DNA of 64,000 nt from Rhizobium cauense (GTDB taxonomy: Bacteria; Pseudomonadota; Alphaproteobacteria; Rhizobiales; Rhizobiaceae): NCBI RefSeq assembly GCF_019511525.1, contig NZ_JAEUAT010000003.1:124001-188000 (forward strand), read 5' to 3'. A program made the translations under genes and the position numbers. How positions within the stretch are numbered: the first letter of the stretch is position 1; each line of letters begins with the position of its first letter. A model generated the notes under the pieces. It did no database searches and was not told the DNA's origin. It saw only the letters and a program-made list of their open reading frames with translations. Shown piece by piece: positions 45,710-55,282 of the stretch.

Positions 45710-46375
45710 ATGAGTATCCATAACGACGACACCATAGCCGGTCGCATCAGTCGCGCGCTCGCCGAGCGCATTGTGACCGGATCCCTGGCGCCCGGCTCAA
45801 AGCTTAAGCAGGACCACATCGCAGAAGAATTCGGGTCGTCGCACGTCCCCGTACGCGAGGCATTGCGCCGCCTCGAAGCGCAGGGTCTCGCCGTCAGCGA
45901 ACCACGCCGCGGCGTTCGCGTCGCTACCTTTGATCTGAAGGAAGTGCAGGAAGTCGCCAAGATGCGCGCAGCACTTGAGGGGCTGGCGCTGCGCCACTCG
46001 GCCGAACACCTCACCCCATCCCGTCTCGACGAGGCTGAACAGGCAACGATCGATGGCGATAACGCGCGCGATGTCCGCACCTGGGAAGAGGCCAATCGCA
46101 GGTTTCACAAACTGATCCTTGAACCTTGCAACATGCCGCGCCTGCTCTCCGCCATTGATGACCTGCATGCCGCCAGCGCCCGGTTTCTGTTCGCCACCTG
46201 GCTGACCGAATGGGAGCCTCGCATCGATCAGGATCATCGCACCATTCTCGCGTTCCTGCGCGCCGGCAAGGTCGAGAATGCTGTGACTGCCCTGGAAAGG
46301 CATGTGCAGTGGATCGGCGGACCATCCCGGCGAGTGCAACGTACTACCCGCGAACGTTTTGCGATCGTCGGCTAG
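45710..46375 (+). CDS. bioR: GntR-family biotin repressor BioR
   Basis: A 221-residue GntR regulator. The winged HTH is at about 10-70 (GSKLKQDHIAEEFGSSHVPVREALRRLEAQGL) and the FCD domain at 78-205. Its place just upstream of bioBFDAZ and the TTATCTATAA-type boxes at bioR and bioB identify it as BioR, the alphaproteobacterial repressor of biotin synthesis. The chosen ATG gives the family length; the frame is open further upstream but that part is not protein-like. The 3' half is duplicated in tandem immediately downstream as a pseudogene. Confidence 0.85.
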   Translation: MSIHNDDTIAGRISRALAERIVTGSLAPGSKLKQDHIAEEFGSSHVPVREALRRLEAQGLAVSEPRRGVRVATFDLKEVQEVAKMRAALEGLALRHSAEHLTPSRLDEAEQATIDGDNARDVRTWEEANRRFHKLILEPCNMPRLLSAIDDLHAASARFLFATWLTEWEPRIDQDHRTILAFLRAGKVENAVTALERHVQWIGGPSRRVQRTTRERFAIVG

Positions 46376-46514
46376 CCCAAAAACGAACCCAGTATCCCTA
46401 TGCCCATTCCCGCAAGCAGCGTCCGACCGCCGCCACATAGCGCACGAGCCGCCCGCTTCGCCTGGGATCAATTCGCGCTGGCCCTCGACGCGCTTCGTTT
46501 GCCACAACAGCGTC

Positions 46515-47030
46515 GATAGCCGGTGCCTGCGTCACTGAAGCAAAACACCTGATCGCGTCTCGCATCGACCACGCTTACTGGCGTGGCTGACCGGGCAACG
46601 ATCGATGGTGACAGCGTCCGCGATGTCACCATCTCGGAAGAGGCCGACCACAGGCTCGGAAGAGCATTGTCGAATCTGCGAACATGCCGCGCCTGCTATC
46701 CACCCTTGATGACCTCTATGCCGCTATCGCCCGGTTTCTGTGTTCGCCACATGGCTGACCGGCCACGTGGCTCGCCTCGGCCAGGATCATCGCACGTTTT
46801 GTGCAGTCATCCGCGCCGACCGTTCGAGAAGGCGACGACTGCGCTGGAGCGGATCGGTCGACCATGGCAGCGAATTCAACGAGCAGCGCGTAAGCGCTCT
46901 GCAGTCGCCGTCCAGCCCGAAAAACCGCACCCGATACCCTTTGCGCATTCGTGCGAGCCGCATCCAGGCCGCGCCTGAAGGCCTACTGCCTGCCGGCTTC
47001 GTCTCGCATCAAGTTCCTTTGGTTGCTCGT
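46515..47030 (+). pseudogene. Decayed tandem duplicate of the 3' half of bioR
   Basis: From about 46515 the sequence parallels 45985-46500. Examples are GCAACGATCGATGG, AACATGCCGCGCCTGCT, GCCCGGTTTCTGT, CAGGATCATCGCAC and the stop-region AGCCC(A/G)AAAAAC with the 3' flank after it. Frameshifts and substitutions interrupt the reading frame throughout, and the HTH-encoding 5' part is absent. The unit is roughly 0.5 kb in direct tandem. It cannot make a DNA-binding protein. Confidence 0.75.
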
Positions 47031-47120
47031 GTCGCAGTGTTCTACACAAATACGACGATGCTAGCCGCGCTTCTCAGCCGAACACTGCATCTCCTCCACC
47101 TCGCTCACCGGACGCTCAAA

Positions 47121-47153
47121 TTGCTCAAATTCGGGATAGCTTTTTATAGATAT
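47121..47153 (+). promoter_or_regulatory. bioB promoter with overlapping BioR box
   Basis: TTGCTC (47121-47126) and TATAGA (47145-47150), 18 bases apart, look like -35 and -10 elements. TTATAGATAT (47144-47153) overlaps the -10 and matches the BioR consensus TTATMKATAA at nine of ten bases. BioR binding here would block transcription of bioBFDAZ. Confidence 0.6.
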
Positions 47154-47205
47154 TTTTGCAAACTATCTCCGACTCATCGATCTCTGACGGAAGGAATCGG
47201 GCCAA

Positions 47206-48210
47206 ATGCTGCCGAATACCGGGAATTCAGCCTCAAGAATCGCGTCTGCGAATCTACAACGTGATCACGTAACGCAAGGCGAAGCTACAATTATCTATAA
47301 TTTGCCTTTCAACGATCTTCTCTTCCGTGCTCACGGCGTTCACCGCGCCAATTTCGAACCCAACACGGTACAAATGAGCCGTCTCCTGTCCGTCAAGACG
47401 GGCGGTTGCGCAGAAGACTGCGGCTACTGCAGCCAATCGGCACATTATCCGACTGGGCTCAAAGCTTCGAAGCTCATGGAGGTGAAGCGCGTGCTAGCCG
47501 AGGCGAGCAAGGCAAGGGACGGCGGGGCGACAAGATATTGCATGGGCGCTGCCTGGCGCAGTCCGAAGGATCGCGACATGGATGCGATTGTTGCCATGGT
47601 CGAAGGCGTGAAGGCCCTTGGCATGGAGACCTGCATGACACTCGGTATGCTGACGCCCCAACAGTCCTCAAGGCTCAAAGACGCCGGCCTTGACTACTAC
47701 AACCATAACATCGACACCTCGGAGCGCTTCTACAGCGAGATCATCACCACCCGCACCTTTGCTGATCGCCTGGAGACGCTCGCCAATGTCCGGGAGGCCG
47801 GGATCAAGGTTTGCGCGGGCGGCATCCTCGGCATGGGGGAGACGACCGACGACCGCATCTCGATGCTGGTCACACTGGCCAATCTCCCGACGCCGCCCGA
47901 GAGCGTTCCGATCAACATGCTGATCCCCATCCCCGGATCGAAGCTAGCTGATGCCGGGTCCCTCGATCCGATTGACTTTGTCCGTACCGTGGCATTGGCC
48001 CGCATCCTGATGCCGACCTCTCATGTGCGATTGTCAGCGGGACGAACAGACATGTCGGACGAGACCCAGGCACTCTGTTTTTTTGCTGGTGCCAATTCCA
48101 TTTTCGTCGGCGACACACTTTTGACCGCCGACAATCCTGACGAGGATCAAGACACCGCGCTCTTCCGTCGACTTGGACTGAAGGCGGAGCAGCTGGAGCC
48201 GGCCGAATGA
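47206..48210 (+). CDS. bioB: Biotin synthase BioB
   Basis: A 334-residue radical SAM enzyme that inserts sulfur into dethiobiotin. The [4Fe-4S] cysteines are Cys68, Cys72 and Cys75 ([10 protein letters not shown]). Other landmarks are [30 protein letters not shown] and LSAGRTDM. The ATG at 47206 is the only start that keeps the conserved N-terminal helix, with AAGGAA 11 bases upstream. A second, perfect BioR box TTATCTATAA (47291-47300) lies within codons 29-32. The stop overlaps bioF. Confidence 0.95.
   Translation: MLPNTGNSASRIASANLQRDHVTQGEATIIYNLPFNDLLFRAHGVHRANFEPNTVQMSRLLSVKTGGCAEDCGYCSQSAHYPTGLKASKLMEVKRVLAEASKARDGGATRYCMGAAWRSPKDRDMDAIVAMVEGVKALGMETCMTLGMLTPQQSSRLKDAGLDYYNHNIDTSERFYSEIITTRTFADRLETLANVREAGIKVCAGGILGMGETTDDRISMLVTLANLPTPPESVPINMLIPIPGSKLADAGSLDPIDFVRTVALARILMPTSHVRLSAGRTDMSDETQALCFFAGANSIFVGDTLLTADNPDEDQDTALFRRLGLKAEQLEPAE
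47291..47300 (+). promoter_or_regulatory. Perfect BioR-box sequence inside the bioB coding region
   Basis: TTATCTATAA is an exact inverted-repeat match to the BioR target and encodes part of Ile-Ile-Tyr-Asn at residues 29-32 of BioB. It may be a second operator or a chance match; its position 138 bases after the promoter box favours a real auxiliary site. Confidence 0.45.
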
Positions 48211-49352
48211 CTATCGCCGGCCTCGCGCCCTATGCGCGCAAGCTTGCCTCCCTCGGCCGCAAGAGCAGGAGCCGAACCCTCATGGCGCCATCGGGCGTCG
48301 ATTTCACCTCAAACGACTATCTGGGCCTCGCAAATTCACAGCGTCTCAAGGACGCTGTCCGGCGGGCGCTGGACAACCACGTTCCGGTCGGAGCAGGCGG
48401 CTCTCGCCTGCTTCGTGGCAATCACCCCGAACACCAGGCGCTGGAACACGAGGCCGGGGCATATTTTGGAGCCGAGCAAGCCCTCTACTTCGGGAGTGGC
48501 TACGCCGCCAATGTCGCTCTGTTCTCGACCTTGCCGCAGCGTGACGACCTCATCATCCATGATGCACTCATCCATGCCAGCGCCCATGAGGGGATATCGG
48601 CAAGCCGAGCGCCTTCTGTTGCCGTCAGGCACAACGACGTCAACGCGGTCGCCGATGCCATCAATGGGTGGCGGCGCGCAGGCGGTAGAGGCCGACCCTG
48701 GATCGCCGTCGAAAGCCTCTATTCCATGGATGGAGATCTCGCACCGCTTCGCGAGCTTAAAGAGCTCGCCACACGGTCAGAAGGTTTCCTCCTGATCGAC
48801 GAGGCACATGCGACGGGCGTGTTTGGGCAAGGCGGACGCGGTTTGGCGCATTGCCTGGGTCATCCCGAAAACTGCATAACACTGCATACCTGCGGCAAGG
48901 CACTCGGAGCCTCAGGTGCACTCGTCCTCGGCCCTGCAATCATCTGCGACTTCCTCATCAACCGAGCCCGAAATTTCATCTACTCGACCGCACCGTCCCC
49001 GTTGGTGGCGGCAACACTGCGCGAATCGTTGAGGATCCTGGCCGACGAGCCGGAACGCCGCGCCAAGCTCTCCGGACTTGTGTCCTTTGCCAACCGCGAG
49101 ATGGCAGAGACAACAGGGACCCACGCCAGCAGCTCGCAGATCATTCCCTTGTTGATCGGCGATAACGCCCGCGCGGTCGCGATCGCCGAACGCCTGCGCA
49201 AGGAAGGTTTCGACGTGAGAGCCATCCGCCCCCCGACCGTGCCCGAAGGCACGGCACGACTTCGCATCTCCATCACGCTTAATGTCGATGAGGTGGCCAT
49301 TTCCCGGTTGTTCGAGCGGCTCGCCGCTATCCTCAGGGAGGAGCACCGATGA
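48207..49352 (+). CDS. bioF: 8-Amino-7-oxononanoate synthase BioF
   Basis: A 381-residue PLP enzyme that condenses pimeloyl-ACP with alanine. Lys231 in [13 protein letters not shown] is the PLP lysine, [10 protein letters not shown] is the cofactor aspartate region and [16 protein letters not shown] is typical. It overlaps bioB by four bases (ATGA) and bioD by four bases, so translation is coupled. Confidence 0.94.
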   Translation: MTIAGLAPYARKLASLGRKSRSRTLMAPSGVDFTSNDYLGLANSQRLKDAVRRALDNHVPVGAGGSRLLRGNHPEHQALEHEAGAYFGAEQALYFGSGYAANVALFSTLPQRDDLIIHDALIHASAHEGISASRAPSVAVRHNDVNAVADAINGWRRAGGRGRPWIAVESLYSMDGDLAPLRELKELATRSEGFLLIDEAHATGVFGQGGRGLAHCLGHPENCITLHTCGKALGASGALVLGPAIICDFLINRARNFIYSTAPSPLVAATLRESLRILADEPERRAKLSGLVSFANREMAETTGTHASSSQIIPLLIGDNARAVAIAERLRKEGFDVRAIRPPTVPEGTARLRISITLNVDEVAISRLFERLAAILREEHR

Positions 49353-49978
49353 CGTCGCGCTTCGTTGTCACAGGCACCGACACAGGCATCGGCAAGACAG
49401 TCTTTGCCGCCGCCTTAACGGCCGCACTCGGCTCAAATTACTGGAAACCCGTCCAGGCTGGACTGGACGAGGAAACGGATGCCGAGACGGTCGCTCGACT
49501 GGGCAAGGTTCCAACCTCACGGATCATTCCGGAAGCCTACCGACTAAGAACGCCCGCATCGCCTCACTACGCGGCTGCGCTCGATGGTGTCGTCGTCGAC
49601 AAAGAGGCGCTTGCCTTGCCGAACGGACCGGGCTCTCTGGTGATTGAGGGTGCCGGTGGCGTCCTCGTGCCTCTGACGTCAGAGACCCTGTTTGCCGATG
49701 TTTTCGCCCGCTGGCAGGTACCGGTCATCCTCTGCGCAAGGACGTCGCTCGGTACCATCAATCACACGCTGATGTCCGTCGAGGCGCTACGGATGCGGTC
49801 CGTACCCATCCTCGGAGTAGCGTTTATTGGTGGGGAGAACACTGAGACTGAGCGGATCATAGCCCACATGAGCGGTGTCCAGGCACTCGGACGGTTGGAT
49901 CGGATCGATCCACTGGCACACGATACCCTGATGGCAGCCTTTCATCGTGGTTTCGACATTTCGACCCTCGGAGTCTAA
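49349..49978 (+). CDS. bioD: Dethiobiotin synthetase BioD
   Basis: A 209-residue ATP-dependent carboxylase that closes the ureido ring. The P-loop GTDTGIGKT is at residues 9-17, [12 protein letters not shown] follows, and [12 protein letters not shown] is the catalytic loop. It overlaps the bioF stop and precedes bioA by four bases. Confidence 0.93.
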   Translation: MTSRFVVTGTDTGIGKTVFAAALTAALGSNYWKPVQAGLDEETDAETVARLGKVPTSRIIPEAYRLRTPASPHYAAALDGVVVDKEALALPNGPGSLVIEGAGGVLVPLTSETLFADVFARWQVPVILCARTSLGTINHTLMSVEALRMRSVPILGVAFIGGENTETERIIAHMSGVQALGRLDRIDPLAHDTLMAAFHRGFDISTLGV

Positions 49979-49982
49979 CACC

Positions 49983-51251
49983 ATGACCCAGTCACCGGTA
50001 TGGCATCCCTTCACCCAGCATGCGCTCGAACCGCCCATGAAAAGGGTCGTCGAAACCAAGGGGGCCTACCTTGTCGACGAAGCTGGCAACCGCGTTCTCG
50101 ACGCGATTTCCTCATGGTGGGTGATCACCCACGGGCATCGTCATCCGACAATTGTTGAGGCCATCCGTCAGGCGGCGCAAAGCTACGATCAAATCATCTT
50201 TGCCGAGTACACCCACGCACCCGCCGAGGAACTCGCGCGCGGATTGATCGACCTGAGCCCCGCCGGGCTCGACCATGTCTTTTATTCCGACAGTGGCTCG
50301 ACCGCCGTCGAGGTCGCCCTGAAGATGGCGCTTGGCTTCTTCCACAACACCGGAAAACACCGCGACAGGATCGTCGTGATGGAGCACAGCTATCATGGCG
50401 ACACGATCGGTACCATGTCGGTGGGGGAAAGAGGCGTATTCAACGCAGCCTACGAGCCGCTGCTCTTTGGGGTCGATACAATCCCTTTTCCCACGCCGGG
50501 CGAAGAGCAGAATACCCTTGATACGTTCGACGCCTCCTGCCGTTCGGGCAGGATAGCTGCGCTCCTGATTGAGCCGCTGGTCCTTGGCGCCGGCGGAATG
50601 AAGATGTTCGGCTCCGCCCTGCTCAGCGAACTCAAGAAAATCGCCGAACACCACGGTGTACTCCTCATTGCCGATGAGGTGATGACTGGCTGGGGAAGGA
50701 CCGGCACGCTTTTCGCATGTGCTCAGGCGGGCATCTCGCCAGACATCCTCTGCACGTCAAAGGGACTGACCGGTGGGTCGCTGCCGCTTGCAGCAACCCT
50801 TTGTACCCGCCAGATCTTCGATGCGCATCTTTCAACCGACCGCCGAAATACATTCTTCCATTCGAGTTCATACACAGCCAATCCGATTGCCTGCGCAGCG
50901 GCGGTCGCGAACCTGAAGATTTGGATGGAGGAGCCCGTTCAGGCACGCATTGATCGTCTCGCTGCTCTGCAACGGCAGGGACTTTCCCGCTTTGCTGGCG
51001 ATCGCCGCTTCAGGAACATCCGCCAGTCAGGCACGATCGCCGCGCTAGACCTTGCCGTTCCCTCAGATGGGTATTTAGCCGACATAGGACCGTCGTTGCG
51101 CGCTTTCTTTCGTGAGCGGAACCTTCTTATCCGGCCGCTCGGAAACATCATCTACCTGATGCCGCCCTATTGCGTGACGGAAACCGAGATTGATCGTCTC
51201 TATGACACGATCGACGAGGCAGCGAGCATGTGTTTGGAAAAGGCAGCATGA
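49983..51251 (+). CDS. bioA: Adenosylmethionine-8-amino-7-oxononanoate aminotransferase BioA
   Basis: A 422-residue class III aminotransferase. The PLP lysine is Lys260 in [27 protein letters not shown] holds the cofactor aspartate, and the N-terminal VWHPFTQH and [13 protein letters not shown] are BioA hallmarks. It makes 7,8-diaminopelargonate with S-adenosylmethionine as amino donor. The ATG at 49983 follows bioD by four bases; the stop overlaps the bioZ start. Confidence 0.94.
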   Translation: MTQSPVWHPFTQHALEPPMKRVVETKGAYLVDEAGNRVLDAISSWWVITHGHRHPTIVEAIRQAAQSYDQIIFAEYTHAPAEELARGLIDLSPAGLDHVFYSDSGSTAVEVALKMALGFFHNTGKHRDRIVVMEHSYHGDTIGTMSVGERGVFNAAYEPLLFGVDTIPFPTPGEEQNTLDTFDASCRSGRIAALLIEPLVLGAGGMKMFGSALLSELKKIAEHHGVLLIADEVMTGWGRTGTLFACAQAGISPDILCTSKGLTGGSLPLAATLCTRQIFDAHLSTDRRNTFFHSSSYTANPIACAAAVANLKIWMEEPVQARIDRLAALQRQGLSRFAGDRRFRNIRQSGTIAALDLAVPSDGYLADIGPSLRAFFRERNLLIRPLGNIIYLMPPYCVTETEIDRLYDTIDEAASMCLEKAA

Positions 51252-52237
51252 TGATCGTCCGCTCAGCCCGTATCGCAGGCTTCGGTCACAGCGTCCCGGG
51301 GCGCTGCGTCGAAAACCACGAGATCGAACAATCCCTCGGGCTCGAAGCCGGGTGGATCGAGCGCCGCACCGGCATCCGCACCCGCTACTGGGCACGGGAG
51401 GGCGACACACTGAGCGGACTTGCCGTCAAGGCGGGCTCCATGGCGCTCGATCACTCAACGATCCCTCGGTCTGAAATCGCTATGGTGCTGCTGGCGACCT
51501 CGACACCAGATCATCTCCTGCCGCCGACAGCACCACTCGTGGCGCACCAGCTCGACCTTCAGAATTCAGGAGCAATCGATCTTGCGGGCGCCTGCTCCGG
51601 CTTCCTCTATGCGCTGACGCTCGCAGATGGCTTCGTGCGTGCTCAGGGCAAGGCCGTTCTTGTGATCGCGGCCAACATCCTCAGCCGAAGGATCAACCCT
51701 GCTGAACGGGCGAGTTGTGTGTTGTTTGCCGATGCCGCGGCAGCAGTCGTGTTGACGCCTGCAAGCGATCCCGCCGGCGGTATTCTGGGCGCTGACCTGT
51801 GCTCGGATGGGAGTGGTTATGACCTGATCTCGATTGCGGCCGGCGGCAGCAACAAGCCCTTTGCGCCCGGCCTCGCAGCTTCTGAGTTTCTCATGACGAT
51901 GCGCGACGGCCGCGAAGTGTTTTCGCGCGCCGTCGAGATGATGAGCACGGCCTCGCAAAGGGCGCTCGATAGAGCCGCCGTCAGCGCAAGCGAGATCAAT
52001 CGTTTCGTGCCGCATCAGGCAAATATCCGGATATTTCAGGCAGTGGCAGCTGATCTGGGGATTGAAGCCGAGCGAACCGTCTGCTCGCTGGACCGGTTCG
52101 GAAACTCCTCGGCGGCGACAATCCCGCTCTCCCTCTCGCTTGATGCGGCCGAACGGCCTCTGCAGTGTGGAGAAACTCTGCTTTTAGCCGCGGCAGGGGC
52201 CGGCCTGACCGGCGCCGCCGTGGTCTACCGTGCCTGA
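51248..52237 (+). CDS. bioZ: BioZ, FabH-like 3-oxopimeloyl-ACP synthase
   Basis: A 329-residue ketoacyl-ACP synthase III. The catalytic triad is Cys116 (DLAGACSGF), His256 (FVPHQANIR) and Asn286 (RFGNSS). Last gene of bioBFDAZ, with ATGA overlap to bioA. In alphaproteobacteria BioZ is known to condense glutaryl-CoA with malonyl-ACP as the first step to pimeloyl-ACP, replacing BioC/BioH, which are absent here. A lysine-degradation cluster begins immediately to the right. Confidence 0.9.
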   Translation: MMIVRSARIAGFGHSVPGRCVENHEIEQSLGLEAGWIERRTGIRTRYWAREGDTLSGLAVKAGSMALDHSTIPRSEIAMVLLATSTPDHLLPPTAPLVAHQLDLQNSGAIDLAGACSGFLYALTLADGFVRAQGKAVLVIAANILSRRINPAERASCVLFADAAAAVVLTPASDPAGGILGADLCSDGSGYDLISIAAGGSNKPFAPGLAASEFLMTMRDGREVFSRAVEMMSTASQRALDRAAVSASEINRFVPHQANIRIFQAVAADLGIEAERTVCSLDRFGNSSAATIPLSLSLDAAERPLQCGETLLLAAAGAGLTGAAVVYRA

Positions 52238-52255
52238 TCGTTACAAACGACAGTT

Positions 52256-52696
52256 CTAGCGGTTGATCCGGGTCGACAGGATAATCGAGGACAGCGTCTT
52301 CTCGACGCCATCGATATCGCCAATCTTGTCGATGACCATGTCGAGTTCGCTGATCGATGCCGCCGCAACGATCGCGATCATGTCGAAGCTGCCGCTCACC
52401 GAATGGACAGATCGGACATGCGAGATCGCCTGCAACTCCTGGGTAACGCGCCCGAGGGCCTTGGCCGCCAAAGTGATCAGCACATGCGCCTTTATCTGAC
52501 CGCTTTCGAAGTCGTCCGATAGCCGCACCCCATACCCGGCAATAACACCGTCACGCTCCAAGCGCTCGATCTTCGCCTGCACCGTCGTGCGCGACAAGCC
52601 AAGCCGGCGAGCCAGCATGGCCGTCGGCATGCGGGCGTTCTCGCTGAGAATAGACAACAGCTGCCGGTCCTTGTCACTCAACGTCATAATGACCAT
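52256..52696 (-). CDS. Lrp/AsnC family regulator of the lysine cluster
   Basis: A 146-residue Lrp protein. The HTH is in LSDKDRQLLSILSENARMPTAMLARRLGLSRTTVQAKIERLERDGVI (about 6-52) and the RAM domain follows (VLITLAAKALGRV, VHSVSGSFDMIAIV). The start may be residue 1 or the Met three codons later. It converges with bioZ and is divergent from the lysine dehydrogenase-like gene at 52818, so it probably controls that gene in response to lysine or a related amino acid. Confidence 0.88.
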   Translation of the reverse strand: MVIMTLSDKDRQLLSILSENARMPTAMLARRLGLSRTTVQAKIERLERDGVIAGYGVRLSDDFESGQIKAHVLITLAAKALGRVTQELQAISHVRSVHSVSGSFDMIAIVAAASISELDMVIDKIGDIDGVEKTLSSIILSTRINR

Positions 52697-52817
52697 CCAG
52701 TCCGGCGATATGCCAAATTATTCCCGTCATTTTTATCATTATGGCGCTGTGAATCAACCAGACCGACGGGAATAAAGAAGGCATAAAGATTTCTCGAACC
52801 AATAGAGGGGAACATAT

Positions 52818-53921
52818 ATGAAAAACATCGTCGTCATCGGCGCCGGCAAGATCGGCTCGACGATTGCCCGCCTTCTCATCCATTCCGGCGACTACCATGT
52901 CACGCTGGCCGACCGCAGCAAACAGCAGCTCGACCACATGGAAGCCAACCCTGCTCTCAGCCTGGCGGAAATCGACATTGCTGATCACGCCGCATTGGTT
53001 AAACTCCTCTCCGGAAAGTTCGCTGTCCTGAGTGCCGCTCCGTTTCACCTGACCATCGCGATCGCCGAGGCGGCGGCTGAAGCAGGTGTGCACTACCTCG
53101 ACCTGACAGAGGACGTTGAATCGACCCGCAGGGTCAAGGAGATCGCGGCCGACGCATCGACCGCCTTCATTCCGCAATGCGGGCTTGCACCGGGCTTCAT
53201 CTCGATCGTTGCCAACGATCTCGCCAGCCGTTTCGACAAGCTCGACAGCGTGCGCATGCGCGTCGGCGCTTTGCCGCAGTATCCGTCGAACGCCCTGAAC
53301 TACAATCTCACCTGGAGCACTGACGGCGTCATCAACGAATACATCGAGCCGTGCGAGGCGATCGTCGACGGTGAGTTGATCGAGGTACCGGCACTGGAGG
53401 AACGCGAAGAGTTCTCACTCGATGGCGTCACCTATGAGGCCTTCAACACCTCGGGCGGTCTTGGCACGCTCTGCGAGACGCTGAAGGGCAAGGTCAAGAC
53501 CCTGAACTACCGCACGATCCGCTATCCGGGTCACGCCGCCATCATGAAGGCACTGCTTAGCGATCTTGGCCTGCGCCATCGACGCGACGTTCTCAAGGAC
53601 ATCCTCGAGCATGCCCTGCCGTCCACGATGCAGGATGTGGTCATTGTTTTCGTGACCGTGTCCGGCTGGAAGAACGGTCGTCTGGTACAGGAAACCTATG
53701 CCAACAAGGTCTACAGCGCAGTTGTCGCGGGTCGCATGATGAGCGCGATCCAGATCACCACGGCATGCAGCATCTGCGCCGTGCTTGACATGCTGGCCAA
53801 GGGTGACCTGCCCGCAAAGGGCTTTATCCGACAGGAGGACATCGGCCTCGACGCATTCCTGAACAGCCGCTTCGGTCATCACTATGCGCAGAAGGCCTAC
53901 GGCGAAAAGCTCGCCGGCTAA
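52818..53921 (+). CDS. Saccharopine dehydrogenase-family protein, probable lysine 6-dehydrogenase
   Basis: A 367-residue NAD(P)-dependent enzyme. The Rossmann motif VVIGAGKIGSTIARLL is at 4-19; CGLAPGFISIVANDLA and YGNALNYN-like PQYPSNALNYNLTW are family segments. The length fits lysine 6-dehydrogenase, which deaminates L-lysine to 2-aminoadipate semialdehyde, better than the split saccharopine enzymes. The neighbouring semialdehyde dehydrogenase, aminotransferase and HglS-like genes support this. GAGGGGAAC precedes the ATG. The exact substrate is inferred from context. Confidence 0.75.
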   Translation: MKNIVVIGAGKIGSTIARLLIHSGDYHVTLADRSKQQLDHMEANPALSLAEIDIADHAALVKLLSGKFAVLSAAPFHLTIAIAEAAAEAGVHYLDLTEDVESTRRVKEIAADASTAFIPQCGLAPGFISIVANDLASRFDKLDSVRMRVGALPQYPSNALNYNLTWSTDGVINEYIEPCEAIVDGELIEVPALEEREEFSLDGVTYEAFNTSGGLGTLCETLKGKVKTLNYRTIRYPGHAAIMKALLSDLGLRHRRDVLKDILEHALPSTMQDVVIVFVTVSGWKNGRLVQETYANKVYSAVVAGRMMSAIQITTACSICAVLDMLAKGDLPAKGFIRQEDIGLDAFLNSRFGHHYAQKAYGEKLAG

Positions 53922-53948
53922 ACGCTTCCAGAAAGATCCTCAATGTGA

Positions 53949-53977
53949 AAAACGCCCGGATGACCTCCGGGCGTTTT
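53949..53977. terminator. Bidirectional Rho-independent terminator
   Basis: An 11-bp stem AAAACGCCCGG / CCGGGCGTTTT with a seven-base loop sits between the convergent dehydrogenase and aminotransferase genes. A-run and T-run on either side let it end transcripts from both directions. Confidence 0.85.
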
Positions 53978-54041
53978 CCATTTGCAATAAAAGACCGATC
54001 AAGATGAGGCAGAGACAACGATCATCGGTGTCTCCGTCGGT

Positions 54042-55274
54042 TTAGGCAAGTCGACGGCACGCAGCGGCAATCCGCTCGAGCGCTTCCTTAAGATCTCTTT
54101 CTGCCGACGCGTAGGAGATCCTGAAGTATGGCGAAAGGCCGAAAGCCGAACCCGGCACGACGGCTACATTCGCCTCGTCGAGAAGATAGGCGCAGAACTC
54201 ACGATCCGTGGTTATCTTCAGGCCATCCGGCGCAGTTCGCCCGAGAATTCCGCCGCATCCGGAGAAGGTATAAAAAGCGCCTTCGGGCGTGCGGCAATCA
54301 AGACCCTCGATCGCGTTCAGACCGGAAACGACGAGGTCGCGCCGCCGTTTGAAGCTCTCAGTCCGCTCGGCAAGAAAATCCTGCGGTCCATTGAGTGCTG
54401 CGACTGCTGCTGCCTGGCTGATGGAGGAAGGGCAGGAGGTTGCCTGGCTCTGCACCACGGCCATCGCCTTGATGAGAGCCTCCGGACCGCCGGCATAGCC
54501 GATACGCCAACCGGTCATCGCATAGGCCTTCGACACACCGTTAATGGTAAGTGTTCGATTACGAAGGCGCGGTTCAAGCTGCAGCGGCGTCACAAAACGA
54601 AAATCGTCGTAGACGATGTGCTCGTACATGTCGTCGACCATCAGCCACACATGCGGATGCCTGATGAGGACCTCAAGCAAGGGCCGATAGTCATCTGAAC
54701 TATAGGCGGCGCCGGAGGGATTGGATGGCGAATTCAACAACAGCCAGCGCGTCTGCGGCGTAATCGCCGCCTCGAGCTTTTCGGCAGTCAGACGAAAGCC
54801 ACTCTCCGCATCGCAGGGTACGAGCACGGGCTTGCCCTGGCAGATCTCAACAATGTCGGAATAGGACGTCCAGTAGGGCGTGGGAATGATGACCTCATCG
54901 CCGGCGCCGACGGTCGCCATCATCGCGTTGAAGAGGATCTGCTTGGCGCCGGTCGCAACGGTGATCTCGCCGGGCTCGAAAGAAACGCCATTCTCGCGCT
55001 TGAACTTGCCGCGAATGGCTTCCTTCAGCGCCGGTGTTCCATCAAGCGCGGTATATTTGGTATCCCCGCGCTGCATGGAATCCCAGGCTGCCTGCTTGAT
55101 GTGATCTGGGGTTTCAAAATCCGGTTCGCCGGCGCCGAGAATGATCACCGGTTTGCCGTCCCGCTTCATGGCCGCGGCGCGAGCACCAATCTGCAGAATT
55201 TCGGAAACCCCGATAGCCGATATCCTTGAGGCGGGCCTGAAGCCCGCCTCCTCAACCTTGCAATCAATTGTCAT
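54042..55274 (-). CDS. Class I/II PLP aminotransferase (aspartate aminotransferase-like)
   Basis: A 410-residue fold-type I aminotransferase. The PLP lysine is in INGVSKAYAMTGWRIGYAGG; LGAGEPDFETPDHI and NSPSNPSGAAY are the AatA-type motifs. The ATG at 55272-55274 gives the usual start. It sits eight bases downstream of the semialdehyde dehydrogenase gene in a lysine-degradation operon, so it may transaminate 2-aminoadipate to 2-oxoadipate, although the sequence alone only shows a broad aspartate/aromatic type enzyme. Confidence 0.82.
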   Translation of the reverse strand: MTIDCKVEEAGFRPASRISAIGVSEILQIGARAAAMKRDGKPVIILGAGEPDFETPDHIKQAAWDSMQRGDTKYTALDGTPALKEAIRGKFKRENGVSFEPGEITVATGAKQILFNAMMATVGAGDEVIIPTPYWTSYSDIVEICQGKPVLVPCDAESGFRLTAEKLEAAITPQTRWLLLNSPSNPSGAAYSSDDYRPLLEVLIRHPHVWLMVDDMYEHIVYDDFRFVTPLQLEPRLRNRTLTINGVSKAYAMTGWRIGYAGGPEALIKAMAVVQSQATSCPSSISQAAAVAALNGPQDFLAERTESFKRRRDLVVSGLNAIEGLDCRTPEGAFYTFSGCGGILGRTAPDGLKITTDREFCAYLLDEANVAVVPGSAFGLSPYFRISYASAERDLKEALERIAAACRRLA

Positions 55275-55282
55275 CGTCGATC

